Below, one piece after another: positions 10,463-21,839 of a stretch of DNA of 64,000 bases. Source of the DNA: Phyto melanocephala. Its lineage: Eukaryota > Arthropoda > Insecta > Diptera > Rhinophoridae. The position numbers were made by a program, and so were the translations under genes. The DNA is taken from assembly GCA_941918925.1 (NCBI GenBank), contig OW799234.1:67327043-67391042 (forward strand), written 5' to 3'. Positions within the stretch are counted from its first letter, which is position 1, and every line of letters starts with the position of its first letter. Under the pieces are notes generated by a model. The model was given only the letters and a program-made list of their open reading frames with translations, did not search any database and was not told the origin of the DNA.

Positions 10463-12190
10463 AACAAGTAAGAACACTATATTTGGCTGTGCCGAATCCT
10501 TTATACCCACCACCAATTTTCCGTACTTTTATAGCTAAAGTTTTTTTCCGCAATTTTTGTTTCCCGGGAATGCGAGATTTTTTTTAATTTTCCGGGATCC
10601 CGCAGCAAACCAAATAAAAAGTAAATTTGTTTTTAATTAATAAAAAACTTTTTATTAAAAAGCAGAAAATAGTTTATAATGTTAAAGAAACACTTCAAAA
10701 CTATAAAAATTATTAAATAACTTGAATTTAAAATTTTTATTGAAAACAATATTATTCTCTAGATCAAATATGAGCACAAAAAGCAAAAATACAGGTAATT
10801 CAGCTATGAGATCAAAAACAAAATCAATTTCAAAAACATTTAAATACAATGTGTAATTAAAAAAATTTTACGTAAAAATTTTTAACGACTTAGAAAATAA
10901 TCTTTTAATATGCTCAAAGCGTTTATTGACTGGTCAGAAAGTCTATATATTTTATTAAAAAATCGCCCTGTTACAGAAAATACTTGTTCACTTTATATCG
11001 ATGTTGGACGAATAGATAAAAGTGCATTTAACAATATTTGGAGTGTTTTGACCACTTCCCTCAAAAAATGTTTACTCTTTCTTTATAGAAATTTTGAAGT
11101 ATTGGTAACGTGGTCTGATTTTTGTTAATTTTTTAACACACTACCTCAAAAACTATATATAATTATTTACAAAAATATTTTTAAATGTAAAGTTAAAAAA
11201 AAACCTTATAGAAAAAATGTCTATAAAAAAGAATTGTTACAATATAAACATGTACAATCGAATCGTAGCCACCTTTTTCATTTCCCGGGATCACGAAAAA
11301 AAGCCCGGGAAATCGGAAAGATTAAATAACTCAAATTCCCGGGAAATAACCGAATTTATAGCACAAAATGTATTTGTTTGTTATTAACAGTAATCACTAT
11401 GGAATAATCTCTTTATACCAAAATATGTCTCACTTTCTTTGTATGTCTTCGATATGCTAGTAAAATGTTTTCGTAAATTTAGTCTTTGAATGGAAGTGGG
11501 CGATAAAGTAGGCGTGCCAATAAAGTTTCTGATAATAAATAAAACTGCGATATTTCAATATAGTCCTTTATTCCTCCAAACACTTTATTCATAGAGAAAT
11601 TATATGAATTTGAGATAAATCGTTATATAGGAGGTGGGCCTAAAAGTGGGCGTGGCACATTTATTTCCCGTTAAAACAAAGCCTATTATAAAAAGCAATG
11701 CTTGCAATATTTCAGAATCGTTCATTTAATTTTGTCAGTTTTATTAGGTTTTAAATTTTAAATATACCGAACAATACACTGTGCGGTATAAATTTTTGTA
11801 CATTTTGATCTATAACTCCTTTTCTAATGCATAGATTTACACAGTTTTCAGGAAGAAATATTATTTTAAGTTTGGAAATATATATTCGACTCTAAGTTAA
11901 TCCGTTTGGGTACAACTCTAATTTATTCGATGTTGGCAGGACACGGTTTTTTTGACCTACTCTTCCATTACGAGCTATAACTCTTTTCCTAATATTCAGA
12001 TTTAACTCATTTTCAGTTCCAAACAAACCTTGTCTATAAGAATGATTCTGGCAAAATTTGAGCCCCCTAGCTTTTTCGACCCCGACTCAGAATATATACA
12101 CTTTATGGGGTCTAAAATGGATATTTCAATGTGTTACAAACGGAATAACAAAATGAATATAACCCCACTATTTTTTTAGTGGCAGCTATA
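10463..12190 (+). mobile_element. Family B repeat, full-length copy with nested hAT-like insert
   Basis: Begins AACAAGTAAGAACACTATAT with hairpin TTTGGCTGTGCCGAA, then TTTATACCCACCACCAAT. Ends with CCCCACTATTTTTTTAGTGG and GCTATAA, the worn form of the CCCCCACCATTTTTTTGGTGG hairpin seen in other copies. The body has AGTGGGCGTGGCACATTTAT-type blocks and a segment with CTTTATGGGGTC shared with copies at 51.8, 59.3 and 60.8 kb. No functional ORF. Confidence 0.75.
10536..11354. mobile_element. hAT-like element nested in family B, 8-bp duplication TTTATAGC
   Basis: TTTATAGC occurs on both sides (10528-10535 and 11355-11362). The family B copies at 60.8 and 62.3 kb run straight through this site without the insert, confirming an 819-bp insertion. 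Subterminal inverted TTTCCCGGGAAT blocks lie at about 10560-10571 and 11336-11347, with further CCGGGATCCCG and CCCGGGAAATCGG motifs. The internal ORF at 10910-11128 has no recognisable domain. The same insert occurs at the same family B position near 41468-42125. Confidence 0.75.
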
Positions 12191-12599
12191 AAAAGGTTAA
12201 TAAAATATGAATGAAAATATAAATAAATAAAATTTACTAAAGAAAAGTTTTGTTTCCCTGTGAATTCAATATTGGAAGGTTTGTTGTATTAAATGTAACC
12301 CATTCGTCAACACTGAAACATATTTTTATACCAAAATATGTTTTCACTACAGCCATGGCCTTTTGTTGCGTTTTTACTGGAATTTCAAGTGCGTGAAAAG
12401 TTTCCTAAAAACTGTTTTAGTAAAAGTATTTAAAAAGTAAATTTAATTTTGAACGAACGTGGAACTCCGAAAGTTTTGGAGTCAAAAATCGTTGAAGACA
12501 ACCGCAGCAATGCACAGACGATTAAGAATTTAACTACTCTTTCGATTATATGTATATTTTTTTTTGATTATATAATTAACACCTGGAGAATAAGAAGTG

Positions 12600-12912
12600 A
12601 AAAGATTCACAGCTGAACAACAAACCAGAATTGCCGATTTTTATTACCTAAATCAGCGATTCATTGTTTCAATACAAAGAGCATAACGTCGACATTGTGA
12701 GGTATAAATTTCGCTTTTTGAAGCAATGATTCATTGCTTGATTCATAGCCACCACCTAATGGTACCACATGTAATTTGTGGCGAACTGGTAGACCACGTT
12801 CGATTCGCAATGCGTTCTGCTCAGGTAGAAATAACTCATACGCCACTACGCACAGAGGAGTATTTGGCCTGAAAACCTGGCCAAAATTATTAAACGTGTT
12901 TTTTGAATTCAA
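12600..12912 (+). pseudogene. Mariner transposase N-terminal relic
   Basis: Plus-strand translation from about 12599 gives KRFTAEQQTRIADFYYLNQR then VSIQRA-RRHCEV, the first helix-turn-helix of mariner transposases. After frame changes GRPRSIRN follows (about 12790-12815), the linker normally between the two DNA-binding subdomains. Stops and frameshifts throughout; no catalytic part. The long minus-strand ORF across this stretch is a shadow. Confidence 0.6.
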
Positions 12913-13669
12913 AGTTCTAGTTTTTTGATAGTTTTAGGTGTTGTATGATATAAGAAATCTAGTGGCAGATTTTGAAAAAATTACACTGCGCAACAAAAGT
13001 ACACTGCGCAAAAAAAAATTTTTTTGTCTCTCCCAGAAATAAAAGTATGTGGACTATATGAACTTTGATGCCCTTAATTTAAATCTGTTTTCCGTTTTTC
13101 TCTAATACGTAAGGATTTTCTTTTAAAGGCGTGGCATATTTCACCCCCTCAATCGTTGGGTTTCCTTATATATTTTGTCATAACTTGAAAACGGATCTTA
13201 ATAGCAGAAAAATCAGAAGATGCACCGGAAAATTCTGCTTAAACTAACCAAACACATTTCTTTTCTATCTATTACTATTTCGAAGTTACTAAAAATTAAA
13301 TGGCGAAAAAAAAATTTTTCCTGCAAAATTCGTAACATTTTTTGTTTTCAAAATGCCATAAAAAAAATTTAAGAACCAAAAATTAAAATTTTTAAGATTT
13401 TTCCAAAAAACACATTCCTAAGGAATGAAAGTCGGTATAAATAATAAAACTCAATTAACAAATGTTGAACTCATTCTTAACAGACTGTATGTACATGCAT
13501 ACATATGATTTACGGTCTAATAAAAAAAATTTTTTTTTGAAAATTGTAAGGCTCTTATGAAAAGTATTTTTTTTATTAAAAAAGGCTTTATTATATTTAT
13601 TTTATATTATTTAATACTTAATATACGGAAAAGTTAAACTAATAAAAATTCCTTAATGATTATCATGTC
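12913..13669. other. Unrecognised AT-rich stretch
   Basis: No gene found. Contains a local duplication AAAGTACACTGCGCAAAAAA/ACACTGCGCAACAAAAG (about 12982-13013), which resembles the ACACTGTGCGGTATAAATTT segment of family B, so part of it may be a degenerate family B piece. Confidence 0.4.
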
Positions 13670-13919
13670 GTATGTATATCCTTATTAGATGCATTATCGG
13701 TGTCAGGAAGACGTGTGATGGTTTCTGATGAAAAAGCTTTTTTATTATTCCGTTCTCTTTTCGTACTGCTGCTTATAAAAGGGTCACTGCTCCGAAATAA
13801 CCTATTCAAGACATCTCGATTTGTATCGCTTCTGCTGAATTTCCTCGATAATTCGTACGATATAATCGTAAGTGCTTATTTCTGGCCTCGGCAGCTTCTT
13901 CTGACAATTGGATGGTAGC
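13670..13919 (-). pseudogene. Frameshifted transposon-protein fragment
   Basis: Minus-strand translation gives LSEEAAEARNKHLRLYR, then after a one-base shift SRKFSRSDTNRDVLNRLFRS and SDPFISS. This resembles the C-terminal part of an uncharacterised protein family common in insect transposons (pattern 'QLSEEAAEARNKD-R-R...-RK-SR-DTN-D--NRLL-SSDP-IS'), from memory. The N-terminal and catalytic parts are absent. The plus-strand ORF over the same bases lacks such similarity and is taken as a shadow. Confidence 0.5.
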
Positions 13920-14974
13920 CTGATACCTGGGTGCCCATGTATTTTTTACGTACCTGCATTTATTTTTTGTAAACTTAGTTTTGTGATTAATGCTTTTAAT
14001 AATTATTCTTATTAGGTACGGTATATTTATTTTTTTAACATATAAAGTTTTCTAGAGCAGGTATATAAAAATATCTTTTATGGGGATGCGTGGGATATTG
14101 TCTTATAACTATTATCGATAATAAAGAATTTTTCAAATTTATAATTACAGGCAGGTATTGACATTGTAAAGTGTTAAAAGTGATGTGAATAGCAGCTTAA
14201 ATAAATAATTCAAAATACATAAAAGTTTATGACGATGTAAATGTATAAGAAAAAGTGCCTGATGAGCAAAAATAGAAGAAATGTAAAAATTTTAAAAAAT
14301 CGTCAAAAATAATGGCGCAAACTTGCGCACACTTTTTCTTTTGTTTCTAAAATAAGAGATTCCAAATGTTTTTTTGGTATCAAACATAATTCGTAGAGAT
14401 GCTAACCTCACTTTTATAAACCTCTTCTTTTTCTTTTTTTGCAAAAAAAGTGTATAATTTTTTTTGTTTTTAGCTTTTGAGCGAATTGTTTCAACATGAA
14501 TATTCAACATATTTAAAATTTTTTTTCTTTTTTAAGTAACTTTTGATCAAACCTTTAAGCGAAAAAAAATCATTGTTAAACCTTTATTCGTTTAGCCGTA
14601 AAAAAATATCATGAAAAAATCCAGAAACCGAAAAAAACATTTAAATCTCATATAATTTGCTTTGCTTTCCTGACTTAAGCAGGGTCTCAGAGCTACAAAT
14701 CGCAACTAAAAGTCTTCCAAATACACAATATAATGTAAAATATTGTTGTCTGTCGAGCTGCGTACTTAGTTCTTCAGATTTTTTAAAATTCAGTTTTCCC
14801 TTTTTGCCAGCTTTTCAGGTCAAATACTCCTCTGTGCTACGGCACATTTAAAAAATTTTACACTTAATCACCTCAAGGGTACAACTCGTATTAATTAGAA
14901 TTAAAATACGCAGATAATCGGACACGTCTAAATTTTGCAGGTTTAACTCAATCGATGGCCAAAAATTAAATCAA
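13920..14974. other. Unrecognised AT-rich stretch
   Basis: No gene or transposon end recognised; short ORFs at 14292-14510 (minus) and 14657-14851 (plus) have low-complexity or no protein-like content. Confidence 0.4.
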
Positions 14975-15480
14975 CTTTTTGAAAATCCAAATATCAGTGA
15001 TGAAGCTCATTTTTATTTTAATGACTTTTTTAATAAATATAAATGAAGGTTCTGGTGTTTTTAGAATTCAAGAGTTATTCATTAACATTCATTGCACCCT
15101 ACAAGGGGTACAGTATGGTGTGGCGCAAATACAAAAACTATATCGGCAATTCTATAGCCGTAAATGGAGAACAGTATCGATTTGTAATAGAAAATTTTTT
15201 GCATGATGCCCTTGAAAACAGACCTGATGTGTGGTTTCACTCAACGTCTCGTTTAAGTCAATATTTGAGACAGCGAATAACTTTCAGAAAATCAAAAATA
15301 AGTGTCGCCAGTTTTGTCAGCACCCGAATACTTTTTTTTGGAAATATTTTAGGGAGCCAGTATATATGAAAAGCGCGAGATAGGTCTTAAACTCAAGGCC
15401 AGTATTGTTGCAGTCAGAAATTTTAAAAGATATCGAAAATGCTCTACAACGATGCCATCATTGCGAAGCTTATTAATTTA
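14975..15480 (+). pseudogene. Mariner transposase relic
   Basis: The first block survives as ISDEAHFYFNDFFNK (aspartate codon 14999-15001). Then, through frame changes, RVIH-HSLHPTRGTVWCG, AVNGEQYRFVIENFLHDALE and PDVWFHSTSR occupy the positions of the NGERYR and WFQQDGATCHT blocks. The second aspartate is lost and the third block is not recognisable. Strongly decayed, probably of the same DD41D-type group as the other relics. Confidence 0.7.
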
Positions 15481-16598
15481 ATTTAGGTGACGTGTTTTCT
15501 TCATACTCAGCTTAAAAACAATTTCCATTTTATATATTTTTAATCAGAAATTCTTTAACTCTATGCTGACATCTTACCCATCTTTTTTATGAGAAGATTT
15601 TATTTTGTTTTTGACTTAAAATACCCAGCAAAAACTAGGTAATGACTTGCTCTTACTAAACAACATACTTTTCAATGACTATTACATATTGCCTGACTTA
15701 CTAAGAAGTATTTTAGTAATGACTTTATTTATAATGTGATACGGGAGTACTTATTTTCAGAAATTTGTTTAGATGCACACACAATACAATTTTTTGTTGT
15801 GAAATTTGATAGAAGCCATTCAAATACATAACTTTTTATAATTCTCAATTATTTTAACACGATTAGCGTATAAGTTATAATGTTTTTGACAACAGCGGCA
15901 AAGCATTTCATTAACAAAGTGATGACCTGTAGATTTTTACTGAATGTTAAATTTCAAATTAACGTATCGCAGAATAATGAAAACGAATTTTTGTTCTTAA
16001 AAGATTAATGGGTTATTAAGGTTATCAAAATCAAGTACTTATTTATTGATATAAAAGTAAGTACTCACTTAATTCCCTATTTATAAGCGATTATAATAAG
16101 TACTTTTATAGGAATCCCTATTTGTTGCCAAGGGTGGTAAGTATATGGCTTCAATGACATTGTCGTGTTAAAATAATGGCTTAAGATGTCAAATTGTAAG
16201 TAGCAGGTATGGAAATCATGGTACAGTTGTACTTTTTATTGTACATTTTTGACCTTGTTGGTACCGTGGTACTACCGCGAGCTACTTGGTACAATTTAAA
16301 AATTCCAATGTCTCACTATATGGCAACAATAATTTTGTCCATATTCTCTTTAATTTTGTTTGTGTGTGTTTTATTTCATACTGTCAACTTTTCTGTTTTT
16401 GTTGCAATGCTGTTGTCAAAGCGAATTAATGTCAAGTCTGCAACAACAAAATCTGCCTAGTACTTTATTTCAAACTTCTTACAAAAATCACCAGTTAATT
16501 TGGCACCACCTTGTAAATGAATTCGCCTTGGCAGTTGTTTTATGTATTTTATTTTACTTATGATTCGTAAGCATGTAAGGTGTACTTTTTAATAATGA

Positions 16599-17061
16599 AG
16601 TACTAAAATGGTTCGATAAGTTTACTCCAGAAAAAGTTATTATGGGAGAAACAAATTCAATAGTACCTCTTCTGGTGAAAACGTTACCACACGAACAAAC
16701 AAACTTTGAACCAATAAATAATCAGTACAGAGCACTTACCGATCTCATTGAACTTATATCACACAAAGATTTAAATATTTCCTATTTTTGGTCTAAAGTA
16801 TCACAGATGAAAAATTAATTAAATGAGTTCATGTTCTTAGATATTTCAAAAATTGTGAAAGGAATTCTGTCTATTCCGCATTCCTCGGCCAATTCCGAAC
16901 GAGTTTTTTCTTTCCAAAATTTAATTAAAACAAAGGAAAGAAATAGACTACACGTTTCTACTGTTTCATTTTTGATACAAACAAAAGATTTATTGAAGTC
17001 AACAAATTCTTGTTGCTTTAATTTTAAAATAACCAAAAATTTATTATCTACAAGTATTTAA
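16599..17061 (+). pseudogene. hAT transposase C-terminal (dimerisation) fragment
   Basis: One frame runs from about 16599 to the stop at 17059-17061 with a single in-frame TAA at 16816-16818. The end carries the hAT dimerisation signature ILSIPHSSANSERVFS followed by TKERNRLHVSTVSFLIQTKD (conserved P, SA-ER-FS, RNRL). Upstream residues EVLKWFDKFTPEKV and DLIELISHKDLNI match the helical part before it. BED finger and catalytic aspartates are missing; about 150 residues remain of the usual 550-700. Confidence 0.8.
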
Positions 17062-17115
17062 TAAATAAAATTTGTTAAACAACCGATCTCTACGTATGTA
17101 CCTATGAATATAATT

Positions 17116-17708
17116 GGGGGATTCACAGTAGTGTCACAAAGTCATATGTCTTATAATAATAGGATAAAAAATTAAGACTATTGTGAACAACCCCTCATAA
17201 TTAAGTGTGCTATTTTGAATTTAACTCAGCTGATGTAAAACAATTGTAAAAATAAATATTTTCTTTCATAATGCTAAAAACAAGTGAAAACAGCAAAATA
17301 ATAGCCAGTTTGTGCGAAAAGTACATTTTAGATGTTGTAATGGCAGACTCAAGTAAATAAATAACAAATAAATTAAATTTTGTTTGATAAACAAAAACAG
17401 AAAGTCCTTAGCCGATCTTATAAAAAAAAAATTTATCAAAAATTAGCAACTGCGCTTAAATTTGGATGTCGACCCGATAAAATTATTCAATGAACGGTGA
17501 CGGCTTACAAAAACGATTGCGGCTTGGCTTAGCCGTTTAGCACAGGTCTCTGCTTATTAAATACGACAGCACAATAAAAATAGCGTAGAAAGTTCTATTA
17601 TTATAAGACACTTTTTGTTTGAAAAGCAACAACAACATTTTTAAACAATTGTAAAATTTTAGAACAATATGACAATATGAAATGATAAGACACCTTGTAA
17701 ATCACCCA
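17116..17708. repeat. Family E repeat (small inverted-repeat element)
   Basis: GGGGGATTCACAGTAGTGTC (17116-17135) and GACTATTGTGAACAACCCC (17176-17194) are inverted over a 79-bp unit. The unit plus the adjoining CAGCTGATGTAAA segment (to about 17290) recurs inverted at 35530-35690. A second partial end, GACACCTTGTAAATCACCC at about 17689-17707, is similar to the first end and may mark the far side. Non-coding. Confidence 0.5.
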
Positions 17709-18060
17709 AATATTTAATATTTTTTATTGTATACTGAATTTTATACACATTTTTGTTTCTGTTTTTTAAGTTTTTGTTTTTATTAATAAATATTAAAAAA
17801 ATGGTACCTTCCTGGCCTAAAAAGTACATTTTGTTTTCATACTTGGTACAAAATCATAAAAGCCATATTACTTCCCTGGTAAGTAGTGGTAGTGAAGAAC
17901 TATTTTCTAGTACTTTCAACTCAGTATTTTGTAATGTGTTATTTTGCTGGGTATGCCTGTTAAACTATCAATATAATCCCAATATTTAAAGTTTTATATG
18001 CAATTGCAATTCACTTCTAAACGAAAATCTTCAAACACTTATAAGAATACGAGTACATAC

Positions 18061-18992
18061 TAGGGTGATCGATTATTTGACTTTTTTAAGAAACCGGTTT
18101 TCAAATAGTTTGAAATTTAGAATTTAAAAAAAACCGGTTGCTATTTTTAAAATTGAGAAAAACCCGGTTAACCGGTTCGAATATATAAAATATAGTATTT
18201 AAAGAAAACATTAAAAAATATTAAAAAAAAAGATTATAATAAAAATTATATCTAAATATGAAATTTTTACAGTTTATATACGTTTGGCTGCACAATTTCG
18301 CAACAACTGACATGAATGCAGTTGACCCATTTGGTTTTAATAAGTTGAATTTAAGGACAAAAGGTACTCTTTACAAGTAAATTTTGTGTCTCCTTCTGTA
18401 CATGTTTCAAATGTTAAATAGATCTTTTATACTAATATGCACTAACGTATTTTGTTTGAAATGATTTCTGTAATTTAAAATACATTTTAAAGGCTAGGGA
18501 GAAAATCTTTAAAATTTCATTTGAAAATTTCTTTCTTATACCCCTGTCAGACATACAAATATGGGCATAAACTAGTTTGTTTGATGGATTGATTGAAATT
18601 TAAGTTAAAAGACACACAATGCCATGAATTAAAATTAGGATCTGGAAGGATAGATTATTGGTTTTTCTTTATTGTAACTACTCTTTTTACCTAAAATTAA
18701 TCGATCAGCTAAGTTTATGCTTCAATTACCTTTAACTCTTAACGTTAGGTTTATGTCCTTTAAAAAAATAGTATTTAAGCTCAATTATTTTTCTTATTTT
18801 ACATTTGAATATTTAATAGTTTTTATTTTCTGATTTTTGAAAATAAACTTAAAAAAATAAAAAACCGGCTTTTACGGTTAAAAAAACCGGTGTATTCGAT
18901 ATTCGAAAAATCAACATTTGGAAAAAACCGCCAGCTGAAAGATGAAAAAAACCGGGTTTTCCACCGGTTGTAAAACCGAGTCGATCACCCTA
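18061..18992. mobile_element. Non-autonomous hAT element, TSD GTACATAC
   Basis: TAGGGTGATCGA (18061-18072) and its complement TCGATCACCCTA (18981-18992) are the termini. The octamer GTACATAC is repeated exactly outside them (18053-18060 and 18993-19000), the 8-bp duplication of hAT transposons. Near both ends are clustered AACCGGTT/ACCGG motifs (about nine within 200 bp of the termini), typical in arrangement of transposase binding sites. The roughly 930-bp interior is non-coding. Confidence 0.93.
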
Positions 18993-19055
18993 GTACATAC
19001 CCAACCCATAACAATTAACAAAAATAGAAAACATACAATAATAACTAAAACAACA

Positions 19056-19081
19056 ACAATAGTAATAATAATAATAATAAA
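19056..19081. repeat. (AAT)n microsatellite
   Basis: AATAATAATAATAATAA run after ACAACAATAG. Confidence 0.85.
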
Positions 19082-19837
19082 AGAGGCAATTGCTTTGGTG
19101 GTAAGCCTAAATGCAATATGTTGCCAAAAAAGTTTCTTGTAGCACCATTTAATAATAATTATAAAAGAAGATGCAAAATACTTTCAGAAACAACCATTTG
19201 TTTAGCAATTATAATATTACAATATCAACACATTCTGTAAAAGGAGAAAACTTTAGTGAAAAGAAAATGACACACACACAAACATTTGCTATAGATGTAG
19301 CAATGGAACTTATCAAGGATAAAGTTTCAAAACTTATAAATCAAGTTTAATACAATAAAATCTGCAAGAATATTGAAGCACTTAACTTAACCCTTTATGG
19401 AGCCATGTTGCAAATCTGCAACATACCATTTAAATAGAAATAAAAAAATAACAAAAAGTAAATAGCTGACTTTGGGCAGTGTTGTACATCAACAACAAAG
19501 CATTCAAACGGTAAAGTAATAAATTTATTTACTAAAAAGTAACACTTGTGTAAGAATGTTATTCCAGTGCCAAACGTGTATAAACCTGTTTCGCGCTGTT
19601 CGGCTTTATATAGAAAAAGTAATTATTTGGTAAAATACTAAGGTTTAGCTGGTGAAATTTACGTGGCTTAAAGATAATAAGATTAATTTCAATAATTAAT
19701 GTTGGTTTTCTTTCCAAAATCTATATTTTTTGCTTCCAACAATAATTTTCTATTGTTGCATATATGCAACATTGCGCGGTGTGATACATATTATTTCAAC
19801 AATTTTTTTATATGAATGTTAGTAACGCGGAATCAAA

Positions 19838-20274
19838 ATGAGTCGTAAATTCCATAACTTGACCACCCAGGATCTGGAAAATATATTAGAGGAATGGGAA
19901 GACAGTGAAGATGGCCTTGACTTCTCTGACGACGACGATGCCGTCGATCCAACATAAAACTATGAGCCGAATGTGTCTGAAAGTTCTGATGATGAAATAG
20001 AGTTGCCATCTGATTTTCCAAGTGAAGTTAATTCTACCAGCACCTTACCACCTGCAGATATTAATACTCAGAATGTTATTGCTGCAACGGATCTAGATGT
20101 GGCATCTGAATCTCCTGGCACTAGTTTCTCAGCAGCTTCGAAGACATCTAATCGTATTTCGAAGTCTAACATCATATGGAAATCCAAAAACCTCAACTTA
20201 AATAATGACCAAATGCGTTTTAGTGGATCTGACAAGTTACCTCCAGAAATACTTTGCATAGATACTCCATTTTA
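19838..20274 (+). pseudogene. piggyBac transposase N-terminal part
   Basis: ATG 19838 begins MSRKFHNLTTQDLENILEEW and continues into an acidic DSEDGLDFSDDDD stretch typical of piggyBac N-termini. An in-frame TAA lies at 19955-19957, after which the same frame continues (SESSDDEIELPSDFPSEV, SKSNIIWKS) to a stop at about 20275. The WKS block normally precedes the DDE domain. The catalytic region with the first two aspartates is missing downstream. Confidence 0.85.
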
Positions 20275-20280
20275 GATACT

Positions 20281-20820
20281 TGACACTTGTCCAATCGTGG
20301 CATTTTGGCATTAGGGACTATAAGAAAACCCCGCATTTCGAATGGCAAGTTGCCCGATGAAAAAGTATTAAAAAAAGAACCGCGAGGTACTTCAATAGAG
20401 CAGGTCGCTAACTGCAATGGAGTCGACGTGGCTGTAGTTGCTTGGAGGGATAATAAAATCGTTACCTTAGCATCCAATTTTGCAGGAAAGCACCCAATGT
20501 CTGTGGTGAAAAGGTGGGATAAATCAGAAAAGCAATACGTGTCTGTTGATCTTCCTTTTGTGGTAGCAGAGTATAATCGACATATGGGTGGTGTCGATCT
20601 TTTAGACTCTGTCATGGGCCACTATAAAATAAAACTTCGCAGTAAACGTTGGTATCTGAGAATATTTTATCATTTCTTAGACATGGCTATGTGCAATTCA
20701 TGGCTTTTATATCGTAGAATAAATTCTGAAAAGGGTAGTACCAGTAAAACCCTAAGCTCAGCTGAATTCAGAGTAGCTATAGCAGACGTTATGCAAATAC
20801 AAAACAGTAAACCGTTCTAA
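20281..20820 (+). pseudogene. piggyBac transposase C-terminal catalytic part
   Basis: A 178-codon frame starting about 20287 (SNRGILALGTIRKPRI) carries VVAWRDNKIVTLASNF, VKRWDKSEKQYVSVDLP and YNRHMGGVDLLD, which contains the last catalytic aspartates of piggyBac, then RSKRWYLRIFYHFLDMAMCN. It is in a different frame from the N-terminal part, consistent with one internal deletion. One later frameshift at the KPF end separates it from the cysteine-rich tail. Confidence 0.9.
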
Positions 20821-21061
20821 GCGAAAAAGTGATGCCGAAAGTCTAATTCAAAACAAAAAGAAGAAAGGACCAGCTCAACACGTTCCTCCGAAAGATGTGC
20901 GGTTGGACCAATACGGTCACTGGCCTATTTGGTTGGATAAGCGAATGCGTTGCAAATTTCCAGACTGCAAAGGCTATACGCAAACAAGCTGCGAAAAATG
21001 TGGAATAGGTTTATGTTATAATAAGCAAAACAATTCCTTTAAAAATTTTCATTTGTCGTAA
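20815..21061 (+). pseudogene. piggyBac C-terminal cysteine-rich domain
   Basis: In the +1 frame after the break: SKRKSDAESLIQNKKKK (basic, nuclear-signal-like), then DQYGHWPIWLDKRMRCKF with CKFPDC, SCEKCG and GLCYNK cysteine pairs, ending NFHLS and TAA at 21059-21061. This is the zinc-binding tail that piggyBac transposases use to bind their terminal repeats. Cysteines and histidines are intact; only the upstream frameshift disconnects it. Confidence 0.8.
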
Positions 21062-21249
21062 TTTTACCGTAAATTTTTTGCACAGTTGATGCAATGTTGC
21101 ATAACTGCAACAACTAGTTTTTTGGCAAAAATAAATACTGAATTTAAAAAAAATTTTTTGTTAATATTTTTTATGTTACTTATACACCATTTACTATCTA
21201 TTGTTTAAAGAATTGGGATTTTTAAGGACCTTGCTCCATAAAGGGTTAA

Positions 21250-21839
21250 CGGCGACGGTGATATTTCGACAAAAGGCAATTATTTTATACTCAAATCTTA
21301 AAGGAAATATTTCTTTTTAAAGAGTTTAAGACGCCGAAAGAAATTGTTAAAATTTTATAATGTCATTACGATAAGTGTTCTTGTGATTTTCTAGTGTGTA
21401 CTCACGAAAAAAGTCTCCTTGAATTTAATTGCAAGTCTTCTAAATACTGTGCAGCAAAAACATGAGTAGAAATCTTAAAATGAAATGAATTGAACTGTGT
21501 GCTAGATTAAACAAAAAACAATTGATAAAATTACAATTATTAATCACCTGGTTTTAAGTGTCATAAGTTTTAGTTATGGGATCGATATAAAAAAGGCAAG
21601 ACTGTGGTTTGATGATGATTTTTATGAGAGAAGTTTTTTTTAATTTTTTACTGCAAAGCTGCATTTGAATATATTCCATATTTAAGGTTGAAAGAAAGTC
21701 GAACATGAAAATTTCAATCATTTTGCTTTTAGCATTGTGGAGTGCAATTATTGTAGAGTTAGCAATATGTTTGCTACTACACTAGTGCAGTTTTTATTAT
21801 ATATTTAATGAACAAATTTTTTTTATTCCCTTTCCAGAG
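21250..21839. other. Unrecognised non-coding stretch
   Basis: Flank of the piggyBac insertion. No ORF with protein-like content. Confidence 0.4.

Larger units (their letters stand above)
15621..17954. mobile_element. TIR-bounded composite holding a hAT fragment
   Basis: ATACCCAGCAAAA at 15621-15633 is repeated inverted as TTTTGCTGGGTAT at 17942-17954. Both ends can be read as TA followed by CCCAGC, which fits a TA duplication better than the 8-bp duplication of hAT. So the ends and the enclosed hAT coding fragment may come from different elements, or the octamer is worn. Subterminal AGTACTT/AAGTACT-type motifs recur on both sides. A second repeat (17116-17708) is nested near the right end. 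Confidence 0.55.
19391..21245 (+). mobile_element. piggyBac deletion derivative with TTAA duplication
   Basis: CCCTTTATGGAGC (19391-19403) and GCTCCATAAAGGG (21233-21245) are exact inverted termini. TTAA flanks both (19387-19390 and 21246-21249), the piggyBac target. The 1,855-bp length is shorter than the usual 2.3-2.6 kb. Subterminal spaced palindromes TGTTGCA-N4-TGCAACA occur at 19406-19423, 19754-19771 and 21095-21112 (the last perfect; all share GTTGCA-N4-TGCAAC). Coding region read on plus, with the central catalytic part deleted. Confidence 0.95.

Noticed and set aside
10910..11128. 72-codon plus ORF inside the nested hAT-like insert
   Set aside because: No domain recognised, and the related insert at 41.5-42.1 kb does not keep an equivalent open frame as far as I can see.
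12661..12912. 83-codon minus ORF
   Set aside because: The plus strand of the same bases encodes the recognisable mariner N-terminus; the minus frame has no known motif.
13700..13918. 72-codon plus ORF
   Set aside because: The minus strand encodes the transposon-protein fragment with conserved LSEEAAEARNK; plus is a shadow.
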